Shown: piece after piece, positions 8,313 to 17,049 of the stretch
Numbering within the stretch: position 1 is the first letter of the stretch
Layout of the letters: each line of letters starts with the position of its first letter
Source of the DNA: JAOTVV01 sp041602035
GTDB lineage: Bacteria; Gemmatimonadota; Gemmatimonadetes; Gemmatimonadales; GWC2-71-9
Direction of reading: 5' to 3'
Assembly (NCBI GenBank): GCA_041602035.1
Contig: JBFIHA010000010.1
Location: 28,316-92,315, forward strand
DNA length: 64,000 nucleotides
Notes under the pieces: generated by a model
Told to the model about the DNA's origin: nothing
Databases searched by the model: none
What the model saw: only the letters and a program-made list of their open reading frames with translations
Translations under genes and position numbers: made by a program

Positions 8313-9027
8313 CCGCGCGGCGTGGGAGGCCGATCAGGCGCTCCTCGTGGCCCGACTGCATCGCTTAGGACTCGATCGAACGGTACCGGTCGAGATGCAC
8401 GTGAATCGCTCCGTGATGGTGAGCGTCACCGAGCGCCCCGTGCTTCGGATTCATCGCGGGTTCGCGTACGGGCCGGACCGTGTGCTCCGAGCGGTAGTGG
8501 CGTTCGTAGCCCCCCGGACGTCGCGCCGGGAGCGGGACGGCGCCCGTCGACTGATCGGTGACTTCGCCGCGGAGAGCTACGTGAGACCGCGTCGTCGCCG
8601 CCGGGTCGCGACGCGACCGGCCGATCGCCGGCTGCTCGGGCGCCTCCGCAGCCTTCACGCGGAGCTCAACGAGCAGTACTTCGGTGGAGGCCTCGAGTCC
8701 GTGGCGCTCCGCATCTCGAATCGCATGGTGACGCGACTCGGCGACGTGACGGTCGATGCCCGATCGCGCCGTGTGGTGGAGATCGCCATCAGCCGCCTCC
8801 ACGTGGTACAGGACGGATGGGACGAGGTTCGCGGCACCTTGCTGCATGAGATGGTGCACCAGTGGCAGGTGGAAACCGGCGGGGAGCCGGACCACGGAAG
8901 ACGCTTCCGTCAAAAGGCGCGAGCGGTCGGCATCACGCCGGCTGCCCGACGCGCCGTTGGGGGCGAGGCCATACACATGATCGAGTGGGAGGACGGAGGA
9001 TCCAGGCGATGCCGTTCCAAGGGGTAG
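8281..9027 (+). CDS. SprT-like domain zinc metalloprotein
   Basis: 248 residues. The C-terminal half has the SprT core: LNEQYFGG near 131, then LLHEMVHQW near 183-191 with the HExxH zinc site, and a downstream H-G-R-R-F (about 203) giving the third histidine. The N-terminal 110 residues are Arg-rich with no recognised domain. SprT/Spartan proteins are DNA-protein-crosslink proteases in eukaryotes; bacterial members are poorly known. It overlaps the phosphodiesterase by 32 bases and the glutaryl-CoA dehydrogenase start by 19 bases. Confidence 0.8.
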   Translation: MTHRSPRARADRAAWEADQALLVARLHRLGLDRTVPVEMHVNRSVMVSVTERPVLRIHRGFAYGPDRVLRAVVAFVAPRTSRRERDGARRLIGDFAAESYVRPRRRRRVATRPADRRLLGRLRSLHAELNEQYFGGGLESVALRISNRMVTRLGDVTVDARSRRVVEIAISRLHVVQDGWDEVRGTLLHEMVHQWQVETGGEPDHGRRFRQKARAVGITPAARRAVGGEAIHMIEWEDGGSRRCRSKG

Positions 9028-10193
9028 ACTACTACGACATCGATTCGCTCCTAACCGAGGAGGAGCGGGCGGTGCGGGAAACCATTCGGCGTTGGGTGGA
9101 CAATGCGGTGATGCCGGTCATCGGAGAGCACTACCTCGCCGGCACGTTTCCAACACAGCTCATCCCGGAGATGGGTGAGCTCGGGGTTCTGGGCGCCAAC
9201 CTCCCGGCGGAGTACGGGTGCGCCGAACTCAACAACGTGGCCTACGGTCTCATCATGCAGGAGCTGGAGCGCGCCGACAGCGGCGTCCGGTCGTTTGCGT
9301 CCGTGCAGGGCGCTCTGGTCATGTACCCCATCTTCACCTTCGGCAGCGAAGAGCAGCGACGGGAGTGGCTCCCCAAGCTCGCCTCCGGTGAGCTGATCGG
9401 GTGTTTCGGCCTCACCGAGCCGGACTTCGGCTCCAACCCCGGCGGTATGATCACCACGGCGCGGGAGGACGGCGACTCCTGGGTCTTGAACGGCGCGAAG
9501 ATGTGGATCACCAACGGCTCCATGGCCGACGTCGCCGTCGTGTGGGCGAAGACCGGAGCGCTGGACGACGCGACGTCCATTCGTGGCTTCATCGTGCCGA
9601 CGGACCTTCCCGGCTTCGCGGCCAAGGACCAGGCGGGCAAGCTGTCGCTCCGAGCGAGCGATACCAGCGAGTTGGTGCTGGAAGACGTGCAGATCCCCAA
9701 AGCACATCTCCTGCCAAAGAGTGGCGGCCTGAAGAGCCCGCTCATGTGTCTTACCCAGGCGCGGTACGGCATTGCGTGGGGCGCCGTGGGAGCGGCCATG
9801 GCGTGCTATACCGAGGCGGTGGAGTATGCGAAGCACCGCGTCATGTTCGACCGGCCGATCGGCGGATTCCAGATCCAGCAGCACCGTCTGGCGGAAATGC
9901 TGACTGAGATCACCAAGGCCCAGCTTCTGTGTGTGCAACTGGGGCGTCTCAAGGACCGCGGGACGATGACGCCCGTGCAGGTGTCGCTCGCGAAACGGAA
10001 CAACGTGAACATGGCGTGTGAGTGCGCGCGCGAGACGCGGCGCTTGCTCGGTGCGAGCGGCATTCTGGCCGAGTACCAGGCGATGCGCCACGCGGCCAAT
10101 CTCGAGAGTGTGTACACCTACGAGGGGACACACGACATTCACACGCTGATCCTGGGCGAGGACATCACCGGGATTGCGGCGTATTCGGGCTGA
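9009..10193 (+). CDS. gcdH: Glutaryl-CoA dehydrogenase
   Basis: 394-residue acyl-CoA dehydrogenase. FAD/substrate motifs CFGLTEPDFGSNP (about 133) and K-M-W-I-T-N-G (about 164) are present. The catalytic base is Glu372 in T-Y-E-G-T-H-D-I-H-T-L-I-L-G, the form typical of glutaryl-CoA dehydrogenases. It oxidises and decarboxylates glutaryl-CoA to crotonyl-CoA (lysine, tryptophan or aromatic breakdown), passing electrons to ETF. etfBA lie at 18.2-19.9 kb. ATG 9009 is chosen because the conserved N-terminus starts there; the open frame continues upstream inside the SprT-like gene. Confidence 0.88.
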   Translation: MPFQGVDYYDIDSLLTEEERAVRETIRRWVDNAVMPVIGEHYLAGTFPTQLIPEMGELGVLGANLPAEYGCAELNNVAYGLIMQELERADSGVRSFASVQGALVMYPIFTFGSEEQRREWLPKLASGELIGCFGLTEPDFGSNPGGMITTAREDGDSWVLNGAKMWITNGSMADVAVVWAKTGALDDATSIRGFIVPTDLPGFAAKDQAGKLSLRASDTSELVLEDVQIPKAHLLPKSGGLKSPLMCLTQARYGIAWGAVGAAMACYTEAVEYAKHRVMFDRPIGGFQIQQHRLAEMLTEITKAQLLCVQLGRLKDRGTMTPVQVSLAKRNNVNMACECARETRRLLGASGILAEYQAMRHAANLESVYTYEGTHDIHTLILGEDITGIAAYSG

Positions 10194-10274
10194 GGCCCGA
10201 GGGGGAACGGTCCGTGTCCCGCCCCCGTCCCGTCGCCACCCGACCACCACCGTCCCAGGGAGGAGCGTAGCGTC

Positions 10275-10517
10275 GTGCCAGGAATCCTGTGGTTTCTCGT
10301 CATCGGCATCGTTGCCGGATGGGTCGCTGGCCGCATCACCAAGGGCAGGGGTTTCGGCTTGATGGGCAACTTGATCGTCGGCGTGCTGGGGGCGCTGCTG
10401 GGCGGCTTCCTGTTCAACCTCGTTGGCTTGGCCGCCTACGGCGTTCTTGGCTCGCTGATCACCGCCACGGTCGGTGCCATCGTGCTGCTCCTGCTACTGG
10501 GGTTCGTGAAGAAGTGA
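10275..10517 (+). CDS. GlsB/YeaQ/YmgE family small membrane protein
   Basis: 80-residue, glycine-rich protein with three hydrophobic helices. The signature W-x-x-x-G-x-I-x-G-W-x-A-G is near the start, with a G-x4-G-x3-G pattern in the second helix, typical of transglycosylase-associated or general-stress membrane proteins. It has a GTG start preceded by GGGAGGAG (10257-10264). Its TGA overlaps the ATG of the sugar dehydrogenase by one base, so the two are translationally coupled. Confidence 0.85.
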   Translation: MPGILWFLVIGIVAGWVAGRITKGRGFGLMGNLIVGVLGALLGGFLFNLVGLAAYGVLGSLITATVGAIVLLLLLGFVKK

Positions 10518-11674
10518 TGCAACGGCTGGGGCGCTCCGTAGTCGCGGGAGTGGGGTGGATGGTAATCGCGGCGTGCTCCGAGGGAGGCGTCGGCTCAAAC
10601 GTGAGTGCGCCCGTTCCAGACAGCGGTCTCGCCGTCACGGTTGTCGCCCAGGGTCTGCAGAGTCCGCTCTTTCTGACGAGCCCCGTACGTGATGCTCGGC
10701 TGTTCATCGTCGAGCAGAGCGGAAGGATTCGTGTGGTGCGAAACGGTCAGCTGCTGCCGACGCCGTTTCTCGACGTCAGCGACGTGGTGAGTGCGGGTGG
10801 TGAGCGTGGACTGCTGGGCTTGGCGTTTCACCCGGAGTACGCCTCCAACGGGTGGTTCTTCGTGAACTACACCGACCGCAATGGGGATACCCGGGTCGTG
10901 CGCTATACGGTCAGTGCGAATACGGATTTGGCTGACCGGGGGTCGGGAAAGATGATCCTCAGCGTGGCCCAGCCGTATGGGAACCACAACGGTGGCCACG
11001 TGACGTTCGGCCCCGATGGGATGTTGTACGTGGGCATGGGAGATGGCGGGAGTGCCAACGATCCCCACGGTCACGGTCAGAATCCCGCCACCCTGCTGGG
11101 CACGCTGCTGCGCCTGGACGTCGACGGCGGGGATCCCTACGCGATCCCGGCCGACAATCCATTCGTCGGCCGGCAGGATGCCGCGCCGGAGATCTGGGCC
11201 ATCGGACTCCGGAATCCGTGGCGGTTCTCGTTCGATCGGCAGAGCGGGTTGCTCTTCATTGGCGACGTCGGCCAGAACGCCTGGGAGGAGATCGACGTGG
11301 TGCCCGCTGCAGCGGCAGCCGTGAACTATGGTTGGGACGTCATGGAGGGGACGCACTGCTTCGGTTCGCCCGTGTGCGATCAAGACGGGCTCAGGCGTCC
11401 GCTCGTCGACTACGGCCATGACGACGGCTGCTCGGTGATCGGGGGCTATGTGTATCACGGCACCGCGATGCCGGCCGTGCAAGGCCACTACTTCTACGCC
11501 GATTGGTGCCAGGGGTGGGTGCGGAGCTTCCGCGTTCGTGACGGCGGCGTGCGCGAGCACACCGAGTGGGAAGTCGGGGACGTTGGCAATGTGCTGTCGT
11601 TCGGCGAGGATGCGGCCGGGGAGCTGTATCTCCTGTCGCAGAACGGGACTGTGTATCGCCTCGTCTCACGGTGA
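10517..11674 (+). CDS. PQQ-dependent sugar dehydrogenase, lipoprotein
   Basis: 385 residues. The N-terminus ends in V-I-A-A-C (Cys19), a lipobox, so it is an exported, membrane-tethered protein. The rest is a six-bladed propeller of the soluble glucose/aldose dehydrogenase (GdhB, YliI, HHIP) type: RGLLGLAFHP near 92, GNHNGGHVTFGPDG near 156-169 with the catalytic-type histidine, GDGGSAND near 178, and LRNPWRFSFD near 233. It oxidises aldoses in the periplasm if PQQ is available. No pqq genes are in the window. The frame extends upstream through the previous gene, but the lipobox fixes the start at 10517. Confidence 0.85.
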   Translation: MQRLGRSVVAGVGWMVIAACSEGGVGSNVSAPVPDSGLAVTVVAQGLQSPLFLTSPVRDARLFIVEQSGRIRVVRNGQLLPTPFLDVSDVVSAGGERGLLGLAFHPEYASNGWFFVNYTDRNGDTRVVRYTVSANTDLADRGSGKMILSVAQPYGNHNGGHVTFGPDGMLYVGMGDGGSANDPHGHGQNPATLLGTLLRLDVDGGDPYAIPADNPFVGRQDAAPEIWAIGLRNPWRFSFDRQSGLLFIGDVGQNAWEEIDVVPAAAAAVNYGWDVMEGTHCFGSPVCDQDGLRRPLVDYGHDDGCSVIGGYVYHGTAMPAVQGHYFYADWCQGWVRSFRVRDGGVREHTEWEVGDVGNVLSFGEDAAGELYLLSQNGTVYRLVSR

Positions 11675-12876
11675 CCGAGCCAGATACGCTGCACGAGTCT
11701 CTATCCACCACGTCCCTTCTGCGCGATCGCAATCTCCGGGTCGTGTTCAGCATCACGTTGATGGCGATGTTGGGGGTGGCGAGCATCACGCCTGCGTTTC
11801 CCGCCGTGGCGCGAGCCCTCGACGTGAGTCCGCAGTCGGTGGGATTGCTGATCTCTGCGTTTACCGTGCCCGGTGTGGTTCTGACGCCGTTTCTGGGTGT
11901 GCTTGCCGATCGTATCGGCCGCAAGGCGATCCTCGTCCCGTCCCTGCTCCTCTTCGGCCTCGCGGGCTCGGCATGCGGCCTGGCCCGTTCGTTCGATACC
12001 CTCGTCGCGCTACGCTTCCTGCAAGGGATGGGCGGCGCCGCGCTCGGCGCGCTGAACATCACACTGATCGGCGACCTGTTCGAGGGCTCCCGACGGACGG
12101 CTGCCATGGGGTACAACTCGGCGGTCTTGAGTGTAGGGACAGCGCTCTACCCCGCGATCGGCGGCGCGCTTGCCATGCTCGCCTGGTTCGCGCCGTTTTT
12201 CCTGCCGATTGCCTCCCTCCCGGTCGCCGTCTTCGCCGTGCTTACGCTCCGGAACCCGGAACCCACACCGCAGAGTGACCTGCGCACGTACCTCCGGAAC
12301 GCCCTGCGCGGCATGCGGGAGGAACGGGTGGTCGTCATGTTCGTTGCGGGGGTCGTGACCTTCGTGCTGATCTACGGCGCGTTCTTGTCGTTCCTCCCGT
12401 TCGTGCTGGAAGGTGCGTTCGGCGCCACGCCGCTCGGCATCGGGTTGGTGTTCGCCGTGGCCTCAGTGGCGACTGGGATTGCGTCTTTCTTTCTGGAGCG
12501 CCTCGCGCGCCTTCGCGGCGCCGACACGCTGGTATTGACCGGCTTCATTCTCTACATCGTGACGATGGTGCTGATGCCGCTCGCGCCCTCGCTCTGGATG
12601 CTCCTCGTGGTGGTGGCTGGGTTCGGGGCGGCGAACGGTATCACGATCCCGAGCATTCTCACGATCGTCGCCGGGTCGGCACCAGACGAGCACCGAGCGA
12701 TCTTCATGTCGGTCAACGGCACGTTGCTACGCCTCGGTCAGACGCTGGGGCCACTCCTCGCGGGTACGGCGTTTGCCCTACTGGGTCTGCGATGGGCGTT
12801 CTGGATCGGTGCCGTGCTTGCCGCTGGGTTGCTGACAGCGCTCGTGCGTGTGATCCGTGGGTCCCCGGGGGCGTGA
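11671..12876 (+). CDS. MFS transporter (drug:H+ antiporter-like)
   Basis: 401 residues with 12 predicted membrane helices. The MFS motif A G-V-L-A-D-R-I-G-R-K is near residue 75, and R-F-L-Q-G-M-G-G-A near 115 resembles the R-x2-Q-G-x-G motif of DHA1 exporters. The GTG start overlaps the sugar dehydrogenase stop (GTGA). A longer in-frame extension exists but lies inside that gene. Substrate unknown. Confidence 0.87.
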   Translation: MTEPDTLHESLSTTSLLRDRNLRVVFSITLMAMLGVASITPAFPAVARALDVSPQSVGLLISAFTVPGVVLTPFLGVLADRIGRKAILVPSLLLFGLAGSACGLARSFDTLVALRFLQGMGGAALGALNITLIGDLFEGSRRTAAMGYNSAVLSVGTALYPAIGGALAMLAWFAPFFLPIASLPVAVFAVLTLRNPEPTPQSDLRTYLRNALRGMREERVVVMFVAGVVTFVLIYGAFLSFLPFVLEGAFGATPLGIGLVFAVASVATGIASFFLERLARLRGADTLVLTGFILYIVTMVLMPLAPSLWMLLVVVAGFGAANGITIPSILTIVAGSAPDEHRAIFMSVNGTLLRLGQTLGPLLAGTAFALLGLRWAFWIGAVLAAGLLTALVRVIRGSPGA

Positions 12877-12881
12877 GCCGG

Positions 12882-12903
12882 GCCGATCGGTGCGAGGATC
12901 GGC
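12882..12903 (+). terminator. Possible transcription terminator hairpin after MFS gene
   Basis: A perfect 7-bp inverted repeat, GCCGATC and GATCGGC with an 8-base loop, begins 6 bases after the MFS stop and is followed by GTCTTCC. There is no real T-tract, so termination is only possible. ligA starts 40 bases later. Confidence 0.35.
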
Positions 12904-12942
12904 GTCTTCCCGCCCTCCTCTCGGTCAGTCAGATTTCACGCC

Positions 12943-14955
12943 ATGAACCGCACACAAGCTGAGGGACGGATCCGGGAGTTGCGGGCGGCAGTGCGGCATC
13001 ACGACTACCTGTACTATGTGAAGGACGCCCCGGAAGTCACCGACGAGGACTACGACCGGCTGTTCCAAGAGCTGGTCGCCCTGGAGGAGCGGTTTCCGGA
13101 CCTCCGCACCCCGGACTCCCCCACCCAACGCGTCGCCGGCACCCCGCTCGACAAGTTCCCGTCGGTGGAGCACGCTGCGCCGCTCCTCAGCCTGGATTCG
13201 AGTCAGGAAATCGACGCGCTCAGGCGGTTTGATGAGCGGCTGCGGAAGGCGTTGGGCGCCGAGATCGCCTACGTGCTCGAGCCCAAGCTCGACGGTGCCT
13301 CGGTCGAGCTCGTGTACGAGGAGGGCGTGTTGGTGCGGGCATCCACACGTGGTGATGGCCGGACAGGCGAAGGCATCACCGAGAACATCCGAACCATCCG
13401 GACGGCACCGCTCCGGCTCCGGGGCGACGCCCCGCCCCCACCATCGTTCCTCGCCGTGCGGGGAGAAGTCATCATGCGCGCTGCGGCGTTCGAGCAGCTG
13501 AACGAAGGACTGCTCGAGCAGGGACGGGAGCCGTTTGCCAATCCCCGGAACGCGGCCGCGGGCTCGCTGCGTCAGCTCGATCCGCAAGTGACGGCGAGTC
13601 GCCCGCTCGACCTCTACGTCTACGACGTACTCGCGGCAGACGATTCCCCTCTCGACACGCAGTGGATGGTGTTGACGGCGCTGGGGCACTGGGGATTTCC
13701 TGTGAACGATCTGGTACGTCACGCTCGCGTTGTCGACGATATCGTCGCCTATCACGGCGAGTTGGCCGGGCAGCGGGATGACCTGGCCTACGAGATCGAC
13801 GGGGTCGTGGTGAAGCTCGACAATCTGGCCGCTCGCGAGCGGGTGGGCGAGACGTCTCGTCACCCGCGGTGGGCGTTCGCGTTCAAATTTCCGCCGCGCA
13901 AGGAAGTAACCCGCGTGCTCGCGATCGTGCCGTCCGTGGGCCGCACGGGCGTCGTGACGCCGGTGGCCGTGCTCCGGCCGGTCGAGCTCGCCGGCGTGAC
14001 CGTGAGCCGGGCGAGCCTGCACAACCGGGAGGAGGTTGCCCGCAAGGACATTCGTGAGGGTGATCGGGTGCGGATTCAGCGGGCCGGTGACGTCATCCCG
14101 CAGGTAGTCGAGCGACTCGCGGAACCCGGACGGCAGCGGGCTCGGCGATTCCGGATGCCGGATGCGTGCCCGTCGTGCAGCACATCGCTGATCGAACGTG
14201 GTCCCTACACGATCTGCCCCAATAGCTTCGCATGCCCGGCACAGCTGGCGGGCCGCATCCAGCATTTCGCCTCCCGCGACGCGCTGGATATCGAGGGACT
14301 CGGTGAAGAGACCGCGAAACAGTTGGTCGCGGAGGGTCTCGTCCGCCAGTTGCCTGATCTGTTCGATCTCCGACCGGAACAGCTCGTGACGCTGGAGGGG
14401 TTCGCCGCGAAGTCTGCCGCCAAGCTGGTCGACGGGATCCACCAGGCCTCCGTGGTGGATCTGCCCCGACTGCTGCTGGGCCTCGGCATCCCGGAAGTCG
14501 GAGTTGCCGTGGCCAACGATCTCGCACGCCACTTCGGGTCGGTCGAGGCGGTACGGTCGGCGAGCTTGGAACAGCTCGAGGCAGTCCCCGGCGTGGGGCC
14601 CAAGATGAGCGAGCACATCGCGGGGTTCTTCCGCAACCCTCGGCATGCGAAGCTGCTCGACCGGTTGTTGGGGAAGCTGACCGTGCGGGAGACCGGAGGA
14701 CCCGCCGCCACGGTTCTGGAGGACATCAAGATCGTCTTCACCGGCGGACTGCAGCGCTTCTCGCGGCGAGAAGGCAAGGCTCTCGTGGAATCCCTCGGCG
14801 GTCGGGTGACCAGCGCGGTTAGCGCGGAGACGGGGTATCTCGTTCATGGAGCCAACCCGGGATCCAAGTACGACGAGGCGCTGCGGCTGGGGATCCCGAT
14901 GCTCAGTGAAGACGAGTTCCTCGATCTTCTGCGGTCGAAGGGCGTGGAGGTCTGA
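12943..14955 (+). CDS. ligA: NAD-dependent DNA ligase
   Basis: 670 residues, the normal LigA length. Domain Ia is at the N-terminus. The adenylated lysine is K115 in E-P-K-L-D-G, the same number as in E. coli. The OB fold follows, then a four-cysteine zinc finger (CPSC near 408, CPNSFAC near 424), HhH repeats and a C-terminal BRCT domain (about 590-668). It seals nicks in replication and repair using NAD+. polX starts at the very next base after its stop. Confidence 0.96.
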   Translation: MNRTQAEGRIRELRAAVRHHDYLYYVKDAPEVTDEDYDRLFQELVALEERFPDLRTPDSPTQRVAGTPLDKFPSVEHAAPLLSLDSSQEIDALRRFDERLRKALGAEIAYVLEPKLDGASVELVYEEGVLVRASTRGDGRTGEGITENIRTIRTAPLRLRGDAPPPPSFLAVRGEVIMRAAAFEQLNEGLLEQGREPFANPRNAAAGSLRQLDPQVTASRPLDLYVYDVLAADDSPLDTQWMVLTALGHWGFPVNDLVRHARVVDDIVAYHGELAGQRDDLAYEIDGVVVKLDNLAARERVGETSRHPRWAFAFKFPPRKEVTRVLAIVPSVGRTGVVTPVAVLRPVELAGVTVSRASLHNREEVARKDIREGDRVRIQRAGDVIPQVVERLAEPGRQRARRFRMPDACPSCSTSLIERGPYTICPNSFACPAQLAGRIQHFASRDALDIEGLGEETAKQLVAEGLVRQLPDLFDLRPEQLVTLEGFAAKSAAKLVDGIHQASVVDLPRLLLGLGIPEVGVAVANDLARHFGSVEAVRSASLEQLEAVPGVGPKMSEHIAGFFRNPRHAKLLDRLLGKLTVRETGGPAATVLEDIKIVFTGGLQRFSRREGKALVESLGGRVTSAVSAETGYLVHGANPGSKYDEALRLGIPMLSEDEFLDLLRSKGVEV

Positions 14956-16707
14956 GTGGAGAACGTCGAGATCGCGGCGGTGCTCGAGGAAGTCGCGACA
15001 CTCCTCGAGATTAAGGGTGCCAACCCGTTCCGAATTCGCGCCTACCAGAACGCGGCTCGCACGGTGGAGGAGCACTCGACCCCGCTCAGGAAGATGGTCG
15101 AGGATGGCGCGGCACTCACGGGCCTTTCGGGGATCGGGAAGGAGATCGCCGCCCACATTACGGAACTCGTGCGGGACGGCCGACTCACCGTGTTCGACGA
15201 GCTCACCGCCGAGATTCCGCGCTCCCTGATCGAGCTCACTCGGCTTCCAGGTGTGGGGGCCAAGAAGGCGCGCAAGCTATGGGAAACGCTCGGGATCGAG
15301 ACCATCGAAGCCCTGCACACGGCCGCACAGGCCGGACAGGTTGCCGAGCTCGACGGGTTCGGCGAGAAGAGCCAGCAGAAGATCCTAACGGGCATCGAGG
15401 CGTATCGTCGTCGTCAGGGGCGGTTCAAAATCGCCGATGCCGACCAGCACGTGGAGCCGCTCGTTGGCTATCTGCGCCAGCACGAGGCTGTGCAGCGGCT
15501 CGAGGTCGCCGGCAGCTATCGTCGCCGCCGGGAAACGGTCGGGGACATCGACCTCCTGGCCATCACCGATGAGCCGGGCCCGGTGATGGACCGGTTCACG
15601 GCGTACCCCGAGGTGCGCAAGGTCGAGTTGGCGGGTGACACCAAGGGCACGGTGGTGCTGCGGTCGGGACTCCAGGTCGACCTCCGCCTTCTACCGCCCC
15701 AGAGCTACGGAGCGGCGCTGCAGTACTTCACGGGATCCAAGGAGCATAATGTCCGGCTGCGGAAGCGGGCAGTCGCGAAGGGGCTGCGCGTCTCGGAGTA
15801 CGGCGTGTTCCGGGTGACCGATGCCGAGGCCGACTCCGACGATCCGCTCGCCGGCACCATGGTCGCCGGTCGCGACGAGGCGGAAGTCTATGCAGCACTC
15901 GAGCTGCCGTGGATTGCCCCTGAATTGCGCGAAGATCGTGGCGAGATCGCCGCGGCCGAGCGCAATGCGCTCCCGGAGCTGATCACGCTCGATGACCTCA
16001 GGGGCGATCTCCAGATGCACTCCACCTGGTCGGACGGCAAGAACTCGATCGAGGAGATGCTCGACGCGTGTCTCGCGCGGGGCTACGACTATTTCGCGAT
16101 CACGGATCACAGCAAGGCGCTCGCCATGACGGGTGGGCTGGATGCAGAGAAGCTGGCGGCACAGTGGGAGGAGATCGACGAGATTGCGTCGCGCCGGCCG
16201 GAGATCCGGATCTTGAAGGGCATGGAGGTCGATATCCTGCGCGACGGTCGCCTCGATTTGGAAGACGAGCTGCTCGAGCGACTCGATGTCGTGCTCGTGT
16301 CGGTCCATTCGTTGTTGGATCTCCCGCCAACCCAACAGACAGAGCGTATCCTAACGGCGGTCCGGCACCCGGCGGTGAATATCCTGGCGCATCCCACCGG
16401 CAGACAGATCAACCGTCGAGATCCGATGCAATTCGATCTCGAAGCAGTACTCCAGTGCGCCTCGGAGCACGACGTGATCGTCGAACTGAACGCGCATCCG
16501 GATCGTCTCGACCTCAAGGATTCGCATCTCATTCGCGCCAAAGAGTTGGCGCTCAAGGTCGTGATCAGCACCGACGCGCACCGGATCGGTGATCTCGATC
16601 TCATGCGGTACGGCGTGGATCAAGCGCGACGGGCCTGGCTCAGCACGCACGACGTCGTGAATACCTTTCCGTTGAAGCGGTTGCTCCGGACCCTGCAGAA
16701 GCAATGA
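14956..16707 (+). CDS. polX: DNA polymerase X family with PHP domain
   Basis: 583 residues, typical of bacterial PolX. The N-terminal helix-hairpin-helix region includes LPGVGAKKARKLW near 96. The nucleotidyltransferase core has the G-D-I-D pair near 196 and V-D-L-R near 237 as metal-binding aspartates. The C-terminal PHP domain (about 350-580) begins DLQMHSTWSDG, with further histidines in TDHSKA and LAHPTGR. It does gap-filling and 3'-5' exonuclease work in base-excision repair. The GTG start lies directly after the ligA TGA, so ligase and polymerase form a repair operon. Confidence 0.93.
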   Translation: MENVEIAAVLEEVATLLEIKGANPFRIRAYQNAARTVEEHSTPLRKMVEDGAALTGLSGIGKEIAAHITELVRDGRLTVFDELTAEIPRSLIELTRLPGVGAKKARKLWETLGIETIEALHTAAQAGQVAELDGFGEKSQQKILTGIEAYRRRQGRFKIADADQHVEPLVGYLRQHEAVQRLEVAGSYRRRRETVGDIDLLAITDEPGPVMDRFTAYPEVRKVELAGDTKGTVVLRSGLQVDLRLLPPQSYGAALQYFTGSKEHNVRLRKRAVAKGLRVSEYGVFRVTDAEADSDDPLAGTMVAGRDEAEVYAALELPWIAPELREDRGEIAAAERNALPELITLDDLRGDLQMHSTWSDGKNSIEEMLDACLARGYDYFAITDHSKALAMTGGLDAEKLAAQWEEIDEIASRRPEIRILKGMEVDILRDGRLDLEDELLERLDVVLVSVHSLLDLPPTQQTERILTAVRHPAVNILAHPTGRQINRRDPMQFDLEAVLQCASEHDVIVELNAHPDRLDLKDSHLIRAKELALKVVISTDAHRIGDLDLMRYGVDQARRAWLSTHDVVNTFPLKRLLRTLQKQ

Positions 16708-16780
16708 TTGCGTCGCTGGAGCGATGGCTCTACTGTGCGTTCAGTCGAACGTTCACCAATTCTCGGGATACGGAGCGACC

Positions 16781-16969
16781 ATGAGCGTGACGATCAAAGC
16801 CCGCAAGGACGGTCCCTATCTGGTGACGGGGGTTTGCGTGCTCACCGATCATGAGGGAACGGTCATCGAGACGAAGGAAAACTTCGCCCTGTGCCGCTGC
16901 GGTGCGTCGACGAACAAGCCGTTCTGCGACGGATCCCACAAGCAGGTCGGTTTCAGCAGCGATCGGTGA
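16781..16969 (+). CDS. CDGSH iron-sulfur domain protein
   Basis: 62-residue protein carrying one CDGSH cluster motif, C-R-C-G-x2-T-N-K-P-F-C-D-G-S-H, which binds a [2Fe-2S] cluster through three cysteines and one histidine. ATG 16781 is preceded by CGGAG. An open frame begins at 16724, but the extra residues are not family-like. Its role is redox or Fe-S transfer, with no partner evident. It stands between polX and corA. Confidence 0.88.
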   Translation: MSVTIKARKDGPYLVTGVCVLTDHEGTVIETKENFALCRCGASTNKPFCDGSHKQVGFSSDR

Positions 16970-17049
16970 CCCACGGCCTGGCTCCCGGCCCACGCCTTCC
17001 GGGAACCGCCAGGACGTCGTGCCCCTGATTCAAGTCTAGGGAGATAGCC

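Noticed and set aside
12925..15156. 743-codon open frame on the - strand opposite ligA
   Set aside because: Antisense of a high-GC coding region; no family-like sequence, while ligA is unmistakable.
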